A DNA stretch of 64,000 bases from positions 992,001 to 1,056,000 of the forward strand of contig CAVXPD010000004.1 in the NCBI GenBank assembly GCA_963763575.1, written 5' to 3'. Numbering within the stretch: position 1 is the first letter of the stretch; each line of letters starts with the position of its first letter. Under the pieces are notes generated by a model. That model did not search any database. It had not been told where the DNA came from and saw only the letters and a list, made by a program, of their open reading frames with translations. This DNA comes from Bog-473 sp963763575. GTDB taxonomy: Bacteria > Actinomycetota > Acidimicrobiia > Acidimicrobiales > RAAP-2. Positions 32,914 through 41,635 of the stretch are shown one piece after another. The translations under genes were made by a program, and so were the position numbers.

Positions 32914-34643
32914 GCGTGCCGCCACCGGGGAGGGTCGAACGCTACGAGCTGTTTGCCTCGGCCATCGCGGACCGTTCCGTCCGGCTGGCCGCGGTCGGGC
33001 CGAACGAGACCTCCTGGACCGACGGGGCGACCATCTTCGTCGACCCCGAGCTGAGCCCGAACGACCGCCTCTGCCACCTCGCGGTGCAGGCCTCTCTGCT
33101 CGGCGCGGGCAGCCTCGAACCCTCGGTTATCGAACGCCTGGCGCGGAGCACGAGGGTGACGCGCCGCTACCTCGGCCTCGAAGGCCACCGGGCGCTGGCG
33201 GCCCTGGAACCGTTGCTGCCCGCCCCGGCACGCGCGCTGATCGATCACGATATGGCCCGGCGCAGCGACTCGGCGGCGCGCTCGCTGTCGATCGCCTCCA
33301 GCCGCGAGCCGATCGGCGACGCACCCGAGGCCTTCGGCACCATCCGCCCCCGCCATTTCCGTCGAGACCTGACGCCACGCGGCGGCCAACCGGACCCATC
33401 GGGTGCACATCACCCGAGATCGAACACGCGGGAGCTCCTGCGAGAGCTCGACGACGAGCAAGAAGGCCCCCGTCGCGAGGCCGACCTCGTCTCGAGCCCG
33501 GTCGGCGGCGGAGGCGCCGTCGGCAAGCTGCTCAAGCGGCTCTTCGGAGACGTCCGGACGTCGACGGGCGGGCCGCCGGGCGCCGACTCCGCCAGCCACT
33601 GGACGCGCCGCGGTGCCCGCGCCCCGCGGTCGGCCGGCTCGACGCTCGCCCTCCCGCCGGCGCCGGCGGCCGCCGACGCCGTGCGCACCCGGGGAGCGAT
33701 CTACCCCGAGTGGGACGTGAACCGACGGCGCTATCGGGACGACTGGTGCACCGTCTCCGAAGTCGAGCCCGAGAAGGCCGACACTGTCGCGCCAGCGACG
33801 ACCGGTGCCGATGCGCTGCGCAGACCACTGGCGCGGCTCGGCACGACCTTCCAACTACGCGATCGGCAGCTGCAGGGAACCGACGTCGACATCGACGCGG
33901 CGATCGAGGCATACGTCGAGACGATCGCCGGCTCCTCACCGCCCGAAGCCGTCTACCTCGACATGGTCCGCTGCCGCCGCGACCTCGCCGTCCTGCTGCT
34001 GCTCGACGTCTCGGGCTCGGCCGCCGAGCCCAGCGCGATGGGTGGCACCGTCCACCAGCACCAGAGCGCCGCGGCGGCCGCGCTGGTGACCGCGCTGCAC
34101 GACCTCGGCGACCGCGTCGCCCTCTACGCCTTCCGTTCGCAGGGGCGGTCCGCCGTCCACCTGATACCGCTCAAGCGGTTCGACGACCGCTTCGATGGCC
34201 TCGTCATGCAGCGCCTGGCGGGGTGCGATCCCGGCGCCTACACGCGGCTGGGCGCCGCCATCCGGCACGGCACGGCGGTGCTGTCCCGGGAGGGGGGGAC
34301 GTCTAGGCGTCTGCTGGTTGTGCTGTCGGACGGCTTCGCCTACGACCACGGGTACGAGGGCACATACGGGGAGGCGGACGCGCGGCGCGCCCTTTCCGAG
34401 GCGAGACGCCTCGGCACGGCGTGCGTCTGCCTGAGCGTCGGCGCGGCGACAGACCCCGCCGCGCTCCGGCGCGTGTTCGGCACTGCGGCCCACGCCCGCG
34501 TGGCGCGGATGGAGCAGCTCCCCCAGGTTCTCGCCCCGCTGTTCCGCTTCGCGCTCGTCGCCGCTGTGGCGCAACACCGCATGTCGCAACACGCGACCCG
34601 GTCCAAGGAGCGGCTCGAGGTAGAGAGCAGGAGGAGCAAATGA
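32910..34643 (+). CDS. VWA-domain protein, NorD/CbbO-like
   Basis: A 577-residue protein with a helical N-terminal region (LCHLAVQASLLGAG, LARSTRVTRRYLGLEGHRAL), a low-complexity Gly/Pro/Arg middle, and a C-terminal von Willebrand A domain. Its MIDAS is DVSGS at about residues 366-370 (LLLLDVSGSAA), followed by GDRVALYAFRSQGRSAVHLI and LLVVLSDGFAYDHGYEGTYG. With the AAA+ protein next door (ATGA overlap) this is the CbbO-CbbQ/NorD-NorQ arrangement. There the VWA partner brings the ATPase to a metalloenzyme through the metal site. No known client enzyme is encoded here. Confidence 0.88.
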   Translation: MSVPPPGRVERYELFASAIADRSVRLAAVGPNETSWTDGATIFVDPELSPNDRLCHLAVQASLLGAGSLEPSVIERLARSTRVTRRYLGLEGHRALAALEPLLPAPARALIDHDMARRSDSAARSLSIASSREPIGDAPEAFGTIRPRHFRRDLTPRGGQPDPSGAHHPRSNTRELLRELDDEQEGPRREADLVSSPVGGGGAVGKLLKRLFGDVRTSTGGPPGADSASHWTRRGARAPRSAGSTLALPPAPAAADAVRTRGAIYPEWDVNRRRYRDDWCTVSEVEPEKADTVAPATTGADALRRPLARLGTTFQLRDRQLQGTDVDIDAAIEAYVETIAGSSPPEAVYLDMVRCRRDLAVLLLLDVSGSAAEPSAMGGTVHQHQSAAAAALVTALHDLGDRVALYAFRSQGRSAVHLIPLKRFDDRFDGLVMQRLAGCDPGAYTRLGAAIRHGTAVLSREGGTSRRLLVVLSDGFAYDHGYEGTYGEADARRALSEARRLGTACVCLSVGAATDPAALRRVFGTAAHARVARMEQLPQVLAPLFRFALVAAVAQHRMSQHATRSKERLEVESRRSK

Positions 34644-35437
34644 CCGAGGGGGTGCGGCCGTATTACGTGGCGGTCGGCGACGAGGAACTCGTTTTCAAGG
34701 CGGCCTTCCGGCAGCGACTGTCGATTCTGCTCAAGGGTCCGACCGGGGCAGGCAAGACGCGCCTCGTCGAGGCCATGGCGCACGATCTCGGACGCCCGCT
34801 CGTCACGGTCGCCTGTCACGACGACCTGACCACGGCCGACCTGGTGGGGCGCTTTCTCCTCCGGGACGGCGAAACAGCGTGGGCCGACGGGCCGCTGACG
34901 CGCGCCGTCCGCGACGGGGCGATCTGCTACCTCGACGAGATCGTGGAGGCCCGGCAGGACACGACGGTGGTGCTCCATCCCTTGAGCGATCACCGGCGCC
35001 AGCTGCCGATCGACCGCCTTGGGCTCACGCTCGACGCCCCTCCTGGCTTCTGCCTCGTCGTGTCGTACAACCCCGGGTACCAGAGCGTTCTCAAGGATCT
35101 CAAGGACTCGACCCGCCAGCGCTTGATCGCCATCGAGATCGACTTCCCGCCGGCCGAGATAGAAGAGAGGGTCGTCGCGCACGAGGCCGGGGTCGACCAC
35201 GACACGGCCGCACAGCTCGTCCGCCTCGGGCAGGCGATCCGGCGGCTCGAGAACGCAGGGCTGCGAGAGGTCGCGTCGACCCGCGTCCTCATCGCGGCCG
35301 GGCGGCTCGTCGCCGAGGGGCTACCGCTCACCGATGCGGCCAGAGCGGGCGTCGCCGGTCCCCTGTCCGACGACCCCGTCGTGACGGCCGGGCTCAACGA
35401 GATGATCGACGCCTACCTTGGGCAGGACCCCTCCTGA
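34640..35437 (+). CDS. MoxR/CbbQ/NorQ-type AAA+ ATPase
   Basis: A 265-residue AAA+ ATPase. Walker A is GPTGAGKT at about 33-40, Walker B is ICYLDE at 95-100, the sensor-like VVSYNPGYQS follows, and the C-terminal helical lid contains HEAGVDHDTAAQLVRLGQ. The sequence fits the CbbQ/NirQ/NorQ group, chaperone-like ring ATPases that activate or load cofactors into metalloenzymes with a VWA partner. The start ATG 34640 follows GGAGG and overlaps the VWA stop. The partner enzyme is unknown. Confidence 0.93.
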   Translation: MTEGVRPYYVAVGDEELVFKAAFRQRLSILLKGPTGAGKTRLVEAMAHDLGRPLVTVACHDDLTTADLVGRFLLRDGETAWADGPLTRAVRDGAICYLDEIVEARQDTTVVLHPLSDHRRQLPIDRLGLTLDAPPGFCLVVSYNPGYQSVLKDLKDSTRQRLIAIEIDFPPAEIEERVVAHEAGVDHDTAAQLVRLGQAIRRLENAGLREVASTRVLIAAGRLVAEGLPLTDAARAGVAGPLSDDPVVTAGLNEMIDAYLGQDPS

Positions 35438-35476
35438 ACCGGACGTGATTGACGGCTCGACAGGCCCTCGTTAGTG

Positions 35477-35495
35477 TCGGAACAAATGTCAGGTT
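35477..35495 (+). promoter_or_regulatory. Shared 19-bp motif, copy B (before SBP gene)
   Basis: TCGGAACAAATGTCAGGTT lies 42 bp before the GTG of the substrate-binding-like gene and 40 bp after the AAA+ stop. It marks a new transcription unit within the block. It is the reference copy: A and C each differ from it by one base. Confidence 0.68.
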
Positions 35496-35536
35496 AGCGC
35501 TGCCTCTGGGCGGCGCGATGTCACGACGGGGGGCCA

Positions 35537-36652
35537 GTGTCGTCCTACGAGAGCACCGCCGAGCCGATCAGGCTCGGGTACCTCTTCGATTTCAAGCTGC
35601 CCGAGGGCTATCCCCAGGAGCGAAGGGACGACCTGGTGTTGCCCTTCGACCTCGTGTTCACCCAAGGCCTCGAGCAGCGGGTGATCGACCGGCCGGTGGA
35701 GATCGTCTTCCGCGAGGTCGAAGGCCTGCCGAAGGGAACGATCAAGGCCGTCATCGACGCCTACGGCGACCTCGTGGAGGAGGGCTGTCTCGCCGTCTTC
35801 GGGCCGCACATCACCGACAACTGCGTGCCGACCCGCGAGGCCATCGAGGGGCGGTACCGCGTCCCTGCCATCAGCGTCACCGGGAGCGACGACTGGCTGG
35901 GCGAGTGGACGTTTTCGTTGCCGCAGGGCTCCCTCACCGACGAGCCCATCTTCTGGGCGGACCAACTGGTGCGGGCGGGGTACACCGAGGTCGGCGTGCT
36001 GATCGAGCAGTCGCTCGTCGGTGACACGTACGTCCGCAATTTCCGCCGGGCGTGCGCCGACCACGGCATCCGCATTCTGAGCGAGCAGTGGATCGCCCAG
36101 ACGGGCCAGGACATCGGAGACGTGGCGCGGGCGTTGCACGACGCGAAACCCCAGGCGATCGTGCACTGCGGCTTCGGCTTCGGCATCGTGCTGCTCAGCC
36201 CCGCCCTTGCCGAGCTCGAGTGGGATCCGCCGCGATTCATGGGCACGGCGTTCCAGAACGCCTGGATCCACGAGATCATGTGGCGCGCCATCGAGGGCTG
36301 GACGGGGTGCGACCAGTACGACGAGGCCAACCCGGTGGGCCAGCGGTTCCTCGACCAGTACGAGGCGGCCTGCGGCCGGCGGCCGGAGTACTGCGTGCCG
36401 GTGGTCAACCACGACGTCGCCACGGCCCTGTTGCACGCGTTCGCCGACGCGCATCCTTTGACGCCGCGCGGCGTGAAGGAGGCGCTCGAGCGAGTGAAGA
36501 TGGTCCCCGCCGCCGCGGGCGCGCCGGGGACCCGGGTCTCGTTCGGGAAATGGACCCGGCGGGGGTGGATGGGGGCCGGCTACCTCGTGGCCCGGCAGCT
36601 CGATCCGGAGTTCGGAAAGTCGCACCTCGTCGGGCGCTTCGGCGAGATCTGA
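35537..36652 (+). CDS. Type I periplasmic-binding-fold protein without signal peptide
   Basis: A 371-residue protein of the branched-chain amino-acid/urea/amide-binding (Peripla_BP_6-like) fold: RLGYLFDFKLPEGYPQERRD, CLAVFGPHITDNCVPTREAI, VPAISVTGSDDWLGEW, YTEVGVLIEQSLVGDTYVRN. It has no N-terminal hydrophobic segment or lipobox from GTG 35537, and no in-frame start upstream would add one before the motif-bearing promoter. It may work in the cytoplasm as a sensor or chaperone-like binder. No ABC permease or ATPase is nearby. It is followed 3 bp later by the AveC-like gene. Confidence 0.85.
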   Translation: MSSYESTAEPIRLGYLFDFKLPEGYPQERRDDLVLPFDLVFTQGLEQRVIDRPVEIVFREVEGLPKGTIKAVIDAYGDLVEEGCLAVFGPHITDNCVPTREAIEGRYRVPAISVTGSDDWLGEWTFSLPQGSLTDEPIFWADQLVRAGYTEVGVLIEQSLVGDTYVRNFRRACADHGIRILSEQWIAQTGQDIGDVARALHDAKPQAIVHCGFGFGIVLLSPALAELEWDPPRFMGTAFQNAWIHEIMWRAIEGWTGCDQYDEANPVGQRFLDQYEAACGRRPEYCVPVVNHDVATALLHAFADAHPLTPRGVKEALERVKMVPAAAGAPGTRVSFGKWTRRGWMGAGYLVARQLDPEFGKSHLVGRFGEI

Positions 36653-36655
36653 GGC

Positions 36656-37810
36656 ATGACCACCCAGCTGGTGCGGCCTGCCGGCGCGAACTCCTACGGC
36701 GACGACCGTCCTCCGCGCCCGCCGTCGTCGCAGCGGAGGGAGATCCGGGCCGGGATCCTGTGGGGCCTCCTGGGGTGCTCCGTCTTCGCCTTCGTCGTCG
36801 TGGTGGCCCACAACGCCCGGCGCGGCGCGGTCGCGTCGCGGATCAAGAACCCCGCGGTGCAGGGTGCGCCGCGGCCGGTGAGCCCCCTGTTCGGGTGGAC
36901 CCACTGGATCACGTTCCTGCAGATCTCGACGGTCGTCGCCATGGTGCTCATCGTCGTGACGTTCGTCGTCCTCTGGCGGCTGCACCCGCGGCACCCGATC
37001 CTCTTGATGGCGATCGTCTGCACCACGCTCGTCTGGCAGGACCCGATCATGAACTGGGCGCCGTACGCGGCCTACAACCCCCAGCTGTGGCACTGGCCGG
37101 AGACCTGGCCGCTGGTGTCGCTGTCACCGACCGTCGAGCCGTTCATCGTGATCGGCTACGTGATGTTCTACCTGGCCCCGTTCTTCCCGGCCATCTGGGT
37201 CCTGCGCCGCCGCCAGCGCAACCGCTCCGTGGACTCGTTCGTGTGGAGACACCCGCTGATATCCCTCGCCCTCTTGATCTACGTCATAGGTTTCGTGTAC
37301 GACGCCGTCCAGGAGATCCTCCTGATCCGGACGCAGCTCTACATCTACTCGCAGGTCATCCCGTTCGGTTCGGTCTTCACCGGCAAGACCTATCAATTCC
37401 CCCTGCTCTGGGAGTCGTCGCTCGTCACGACCGTCATGATCCCTGCCGGCGTCCTGCTGTACCGGGACGACACAGGGCGCACGGTCGCGGAGAAGCTCGC
37501 ACAACGCGTGCGCGCCTTTCGAGGCCGCCAGGTGCTCGGGACGTTCGCCGTCATGTTCGTCATCCTCAACGCCAGCTACCTGTTCGGGTACGGCGGCAGC
37601 TTCGCCATCATCCGCGGAAGCGGCGCGGCGACCTCGGTCGCCTGCCCGTGGCCCTTCCCCGAGGCCAAGGTGTATGACCCCCAGGGCTACTACGAACAGG
37701 CCGGACAGCCGGGTCCGTTCATGGCCGGGATCTGGGACGGCTGGGCGACGGGCCAGTCCGGGCGTCCGGCCACGACGCCGCCGGCCAGCGGCGGGCGCTG
37801 CCGCCCCTGA
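36656..37810 (+). CDS. Spirocyclase AveC-like membrane protein
   Basis: A 384-residue integral membrane protein with about seven hydrophobic segments: LWGLLGCSVFAFVVVVAH, ITFLQISTVVAMVLIVVTFV, FIVIGYVMFYLAPFFPAIWV and SLALLIYVIGFVYDAVQEIL. The WQDPIMNWAPYAAYNPQLWH and WPLVSLSPTVEPFIVIGY region matches the AveC-like family known from mycobacteria and Streptomyces, where AveC shapes a spiroketal in avermectin. Actinomycete homologues near P450 genes have no assigned role. It starts 3 bp after the binding-fold gene, so the two form one operon. Confidence 0.82.
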   Translation: MTTQLVRPAGANSYGDDRPPRPPSSQRREIRAGILWGLLGCSVFAFVVVVAHNARRGAVASRIKNPAVQGAPRPVSPLFGWTHWITFLQISTVVAMVLIVVTFVVLWRLHPRHPILLMAIVCTTLVWQDPIMNWAPYAAYNPQLWHWPETWPLVSLSPTVEPFIVIGYVMFYLAPFFPAIWVLRRRQRNRSVDSFVWRHPLISLALLIYVIGFVYDAVQEILLIRTQLYIYSQVIPFGSVFTGKTYQFPLLWESSLVTTVMIPAGVLLYRDDTGRTVAEKLAQRVRAFRGRQVLGTFAVMFVILNASYLFGYGGSFAIIRGSGAATSVACPWPFPEAKVYDPQGYYEQAGQPGPFMAGIWDGWATGQSGRPATTPPASGGRCRP

Positions 37811-37935
37811 TTGTTCCGCCTAGCCACATCGTCGACACGGCTGATCGGTGGAGCCCTCGCGGACGTGTGGCGGTGATGGTTGTACGTGTGGAGCGAGCGG
37901 GCAAGCGCCCGGGTGGGGCTCTTAACGTGAAGTCC
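37811..37935 (-). pseudogene. Remnant of an IS481/IS3-type transposase C-terminus
   Basis: The minus strand encodes SPTRALARSLHTYNHHRHTS followed by ARAPPISRVDDVARRN. This resembles the end of IS481-type integrases (ALARWLHTYNHHRPHTA...PPISRVxNL). Upstream catalytic motifs are missing and no start exists, so only a tail of about 40 codons survives. It lies between the AveC-like gene and the cupin gene and hints at past insertion or rearrangement. The rest of 37811-38016 holds only a probable cupin promoter. Confidence 0.5.
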
Positions 37936-38016
37936 GGTGGTTCCGGACGCGGCCTCCGCACAGGAATGACATGGTGTAGCGGAAAGTAAACCCGTACCCC
38001 GTGGGGAGGTTCGTCA

Positions 38017-38433
38017 ATGGCCCATCAGCTCGGGGAGGATGTGTTCCGGTCGGTCCTGCCCGACGACGTCGACTGGGAGCCGTTCTCGGCGTTCCCCTCG
38101 ACCGCTCGCCTCGCCGTCGTGGTGGGTGACCCCAATAAGTCTGGTCCGTATACGGTCAGAGTGAAGGTGCCCGCAGGGGTCAAGCTGATGCCCCACCGAC
38201 ACCGGGAGGACCGGGTTTACACAGTGATCTCCGGCGTCTTCTATATCGGCCGCGGTGAAACATTCGACGAGCAGGTGCTCGAGGCGTATCCGCCGGGTGC
38301 TGTCATCGTCTTGCCTGGCGGCACCGCACACTTCCATTGGGCGAAAAGCGGTGAGTACGTGACCCAGGTGACCGCGATTGGCCCAATCAGTCTCGAATAC
38401 CTGGACCCAGCCGACGACCCGCGAAACCACTGA
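38017..38433 (+). CDS. Cupin-domain protein
   Basis: A 138-residue single cupin: motif 1 VKLMPHRHREDRVYTVISGV (HxH...E-like ligands) and motif 2 PPGAVIVLPGGTAHFHWAKS with the last His. These give a metal site in a small beta-barrel. ATG 38017 follows GGGGAGG. Such stand-alone cupins act as isomerases, dioxygenases or binding proteins; nothing here tells which. It has its own transcription unit. Confidence 0.88.
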   Translation: MAHQLGEDVFRSVLPDDVDWEPFSAFPSTARLAVVVGDPNKSGPYTVRVKVPAGVKLMPHRHREDRVYTVISGVFYIGRGETFDEQVLEAYPPGAVIVLPGGTAHFHWAKSGEYVTQVTAIGPISLEYLDPADDPRNH

Positions 38434-38611
38434 GCAGAACGGGCGGTGACCATGAGAGATCAGTCGAGCGGCGCTCATCGAGTGCAGGCTGCGGGCATGC
38501 AAATATCTCAGGCTCCCGGAATCGTGTAAGCCAGATCTCTCCGCCGGCAGCCCAACAGTTCGCTGCCCGACACCTGGGCGCTCACGACCCGGCGTCGAAG
38601 CGCGTGGGCGC

Positions 38612-39445
38612 TCAGTTGCCGAAGTCAACCGGAGCTTCGACATCGTCGTAGACCCGCACCGCAGATAGGAGCCCGGCTGAGTCTCGTTCGAACACGGCAA
38701 GGCCGGCTTGGGGAGGCAGAGTGTGGCTACCCCACCGGTCGAGGTTGAACTCGACGGCACACCGGACGTCATCATCGGTGACGCGACAGCACTCGAGCTC
38801 AATGCCTCCTCCTGCGCTGAAACACGCGGAGTAGTACGAGCGAAGTGCCTCGGTCCCTTGGTGCAACGCGTTGGGTCCAATGGCCTCTCGGAGATACCCC
38901 TCTGCGGTGAAGGTCTTCACAGTGGCCTCAACGTCGCCGGCACGAAGAGCGGCAAAGTGGCGGCTGACAGCGCCTTCAGGCGGTTTGTCTCCCGGTTCGA
39001 TGATCGGTGGGCGCACGTGGTGGCGGCCGTCAACGGGCATTTGGCTGCAGTACGTTCTGAACATCACGGAGCGGTCGTCCGGTGTTTCGGCCACCACAGC
39101 GATGGGCCAGAGAGTCTGCTGCCCTTTGTCGTCGAGACGTGCCAGCAACTCGACGACGGCTCGTCTGTCGACGCTCGTCGATGCGATGGTCTCGGTCGTC
39201 GCGTGGAGTCCCGCAAGCCACGCCCGGTTTTTCCTGACGAACTCTCGCAGCCTCCTGTGACCTCGGATCGTGCCGGCACGAGGGTCCTCTATCGCGATCC
39301 TCCCCGGCCAGACCGTCTCGAGGTCGCTGGCAGCGCCCTCTTCGAGCGTGTGCAAGTACTGCGTCACCGGGTCAGTCCGACCTGCAATCTGGGAATCTCG
39401 ACGCGCGAGCTCCGTGGCAGCGACGAAGTCAGGGAACCAGGGCAT
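38612..39445 (-). CDS. NTF2-like protein with two SnoaL-type domains
   Basis: A 277-residue protein that appears to contain two NTF2-like units. The first spans about residues 27-130 (TQYLHTLEEGAASDLETVWP...GTIRGHRRLREFVRKNRAWL). The second spans about 150-275 (VSRHFAALRAGDVEATVKTF...LHQGTEALRSYYSACFSAGG). SnoaL-type domains act as isomerases, hydratases or cyclases in polyketide and steroid metabolism. It is transcribed after the nitronate-monooxygenase-like gene with a 6-bp gap. Its role is unknown. Confidence 0.8.
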   Translation of the reverse strand: MPWFPDFVAATELARRDSQIAGRTDPVTQYLHTLEEGAASDLETVWPGRIAIEDPRAGTIRGHRRLREFVRKNRAWLAGLHATTETIASTSVDRRAVVELLARLDDKGQQTLWPIAVVAETPDDRSVMFRTYCSQMPVDGRHHVRPPIIEPGDKPPEGAVSRHFAALRAGDVEATVKTFTAEGYLREAIGPNALHQGTEALRSYYSACFSAGGGIELECCRVTDDDVRCAVEFNLDRWGSHTLPPQAGLAVFERDSAGLLSAVRVYDDVEAPVDFGN

Positions 39446-39451
39446 CGTTGG

Positions 39452-40405
39452 TTACAAGCCGGCGACGAGCTCGGCCACGATCTCTGCTGCTGGTTGCGGC
39501 TCCCGGGCGAGCGCAACGCTCTGTCCGGCCCACAATGAGACAGCTTCGATATCACCCGTGGTACCGACCATCGGCGCCGCCGGCTCGTAGCGGACAATTG
39601 CTTCGCCGGAGGCGAAGTGCGCGATGACATCACCCTCTCCCGGTCTACTTCCCGGTGGGGGCCGACCCGCCGCCTCCCATGCCTCGGCCGTCGAGTTGTC
39701 GAGGGAGCGATTGGGCGCACCCGGCCATCCGACTTCGTACAGATTGGCGTACCACCGAGTATCGGTCTCGGCGGCGTTTATCAGACGACGGCGATACTCC
39801 TCGTGGATTGGCATCTCCTGGGCGAGCAGAAATCGGGTACCCATCCACGCTGCTTGCGCGCCCAAGGCAAGCACGGCGGCCACGCCACGGGCGTCCCCGA
39901 TCCCGCCAGCCGCGATCACCGGCACCGGTGATACCGCGTCCACGACGGCAGGCACCAAGGGAAGCGTTGCCACCTGACCCCACACGTGCCCACCAGCCTC
40001 CCAGCCCTGAGCCACGACGACATCGACTCCGCTGGCAACAGCTCGCCGGGCCTCGTCGGCGCTGCCGACCGTGTGCAGGACGACTCCGTCCGCATCGTGA
40101 ACCTGCTCGACGTAATCGGCGGGATCGCCCCAGAAAAGCGAGACGATCCGCAGACCGGCCTCCAGGGCTTCGTCGAGGCGACGGTGCTGATCGGAGGCGA
40201 GAACGAGGTTCCCGCCAAAGGGACGGTCCGTGAGCTCCGTCGTCTTTCGAACCACGTCTCCGGCCGGAGTGGACCACGTCAGCGCCAACATGCCGAGGGC
40301 TCCGGCGTTCGAGACCGCTGCCGCCAGCTCGGGCACTGCCGACATCGGCGCTTGTACGATCGGCCTTTCAATGCCGAGCAGCTCACAGACCGGCGTTCGC
40401 ACCAC
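39452..40405 (-). CDS. Nitronate monooxygenase-family flavoprotein
   Basis: A 317-residue TIM-barrel FMN enzyme of the 2-nitropropane dioxygenase family: ELLGIERPIVQAPMSAVPEL, GGNLVLASDQHRRLDEAL, VVAQGWEAGGHVWGQVATLP (with the family's His), PVPVIAAGGIGDARGVAAVL and ALGAQAAWMGTRFLLAQEMP. Members oxidise nitronates or act as enoyl reductases. GTG 40405 starts the frame after a weak ribosome site. It forms an operon with the NTF2-like gene. Confidence 0.9.
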   Translation of the reverse strand: MVRTPVCELLGIERPIVQAPMSAVPELAAAVSNAGALGMLALTWSTPAGDVVRKTTELTDRPFGGNLVLASDQHRRLDEALEAGLRIVSLFWGDPADYVEQVHDADGVVLHTVGSADEARRAVASGVDVVVAQGWEAGGHVWGQVATLPLVPAVVDAVSPVPVIAAGGIGDARGVAAVLALGAQAAWMGTRFLLAQEMPIHEEYRRRLINAAETDTRWYANLYEVGWPGAPNRSLDNSTAEAWEAAGRPPPGSRPGEGDVIAHFASGEAIVRYEPAAPMVGTTGDIEAVSLWAGQSVALAREPQPAAEIVAELVAGL

Positions 40406-40529
40406 TTTACCTACTCGTTCACTTATCTCTGCCCGATATGCAGTCCGTGTAGAGGATTCGCCGGCGTCGCAGACGTCTACAAGACCTATGACTCACACGA
40501 CGTCTCCATCGATTGCTTCGCATGCTTGT

Positions 40530-40720
40530 TCCACGCGTGAACGCTCGAGTATCGCCTGCATCCCAGGTCTTGCGCAGGCCGGGCTTGCTCAAATCCCGGT
40601 CGGGTCGGATCTCGCTCGACGCGTCGCACAGGCCCGACCAAGGTCGTAGAACGACGGGCGTCCCCAGAACCAGTGGCCGCTGCAGATGCGTGAGGTGGGC
40701 CGGGCCATCTGGCACCTCCA
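40530..40720 (-). pseudogene. Decayed partial copy of the adjacent redoxin gene
   Basis: Just downstream of the redoxin gene the minus strand encodes RICSGHWFWGRPSFYDL in one frame and EIRPDRDLSKPGLRKTWDAG (then DTRAF) in another. These match the live gene's RIYNGYWYWGRPTMNEL and KIRPDFDLGAPGLREAWDRG. The shift between frames and lack of a start show it is a remnant of a tandem duplication of the 3' part. No product is expected. Confidence 0.7.
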
Positions 40721-40723
40721 CCG

Positions 40724-41350
40724 CTAGAGACCGCCACGTTTGATCCCGACGGCCCTTCCCTCGGTGAATCGGATCGGCGGGTCCAGCGTATCGACGAGAA
40801 ACATCTCTCGATCTCCGCGATCCCAAGCCTCGCGGAGTCCCGGGGCGCCCAAATCAAAATCCGGACGGATCTTCTGGAGGAGCGCGCGTAGGTCTGTGTG
40901 CAACTCGTTCATCGTGGGTCGGCCCCAATACCAGTAGCCGTTGTAGATGCGAAAGATCCGAAGTCCAGGCTCCAGAACAAAGGTGTGGGGCACCATGGGA
41001 TTGTGAGGATCAGTGAACTCCTCGATCTCGAGGTCTTGTTGCACGGTTCTCTCGGGATCACCCAGGAAGGGCCACTGGGCGCCAAGAGAATCGCGGAACT
41101 CGTTGAGGTTGAGCGGGTTGTCCGTGGAGATGACCACCAGCCGCGTGTAGGCGACGCGGAACTCCGGGTACGTCTCCACCAGATTCCTGAGAAATCGATG
41201 TTCCTTGGGATCGTACGACCCTCGCGACAGATGGAGGACCATTGGGTTTCCGCCTTGGAGCTCAGAGAGTTGGCGAAGGACCCCGCCTTGGTCCTCGAGC
41301 CGGTAGTTCGGAAAGGTGGCCCCCACAACGATGTCTTTTCGCAACCCCAT
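40724..41350 (-). CDS. Redoxin-family protein lacking the peroxidatic cysteine
   Basis: A 208-residue thioredoxin-fold (AhpC/TSA-like) protein: ATFPNYRLEDQGGVLRQLSE, PMVLHLSRGSYDPKEHRFLR, YTRLVVISTDNPLNLNEFRD and PMVPHTFVLEPGLRIFRIYN. Relatives carry a Cys in the segment that here reads RGSYDPKEH. No Cys is found anywhere in the protein, so peroxidase activity is unlikely; a binding or structural role is possible. A C-terminal extension repeats in the remnant downstream. Confidence 0.85.
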   Translation of the reverse strand: MGLRKDIVVGATFPNYRLEDQGGVLRQLSELQGGNPMVLHLSRGSYDPKEHRFLRNLVETYPEFRVAYTRLVVISTDNPLNLNEFRDSLGAQWPFLGDPERTVQQDLEIEEFTDPHNPMVPHTFVLEPGLRIFRIYNGYWYWGRPTMNELHTDLRALLQKIRPDFDLGAPGLREAWDRGDREMFLVDTLDPPIRFTEGRAVGIKRGGL

Positions 41351-41635
41351 TGCCCCTTCGATCCACCGCTCCTGAAGGCCCTCTCCACGGTGACCGGGCC
41401 GTCACTACAGACGCGGGTTGAACTGCACGACTCGGCCCCCAACGTAGAGGTGCACAGAAACCGTTGTCCATGCTTTTCCATCGATTCGGTCGAAATTGGA
41501 GGGATCATCGCACCTCCACACCGGTCGTCGGCACTGAGGATCGGATCACAACGACCCTCTGGCAAGGACGTCCAGTGGTGATCCGAGCGGCCCGTGACGA
41601 ACGGGTGACGATCGGTAGGAGAGAGCGGACCCTCG

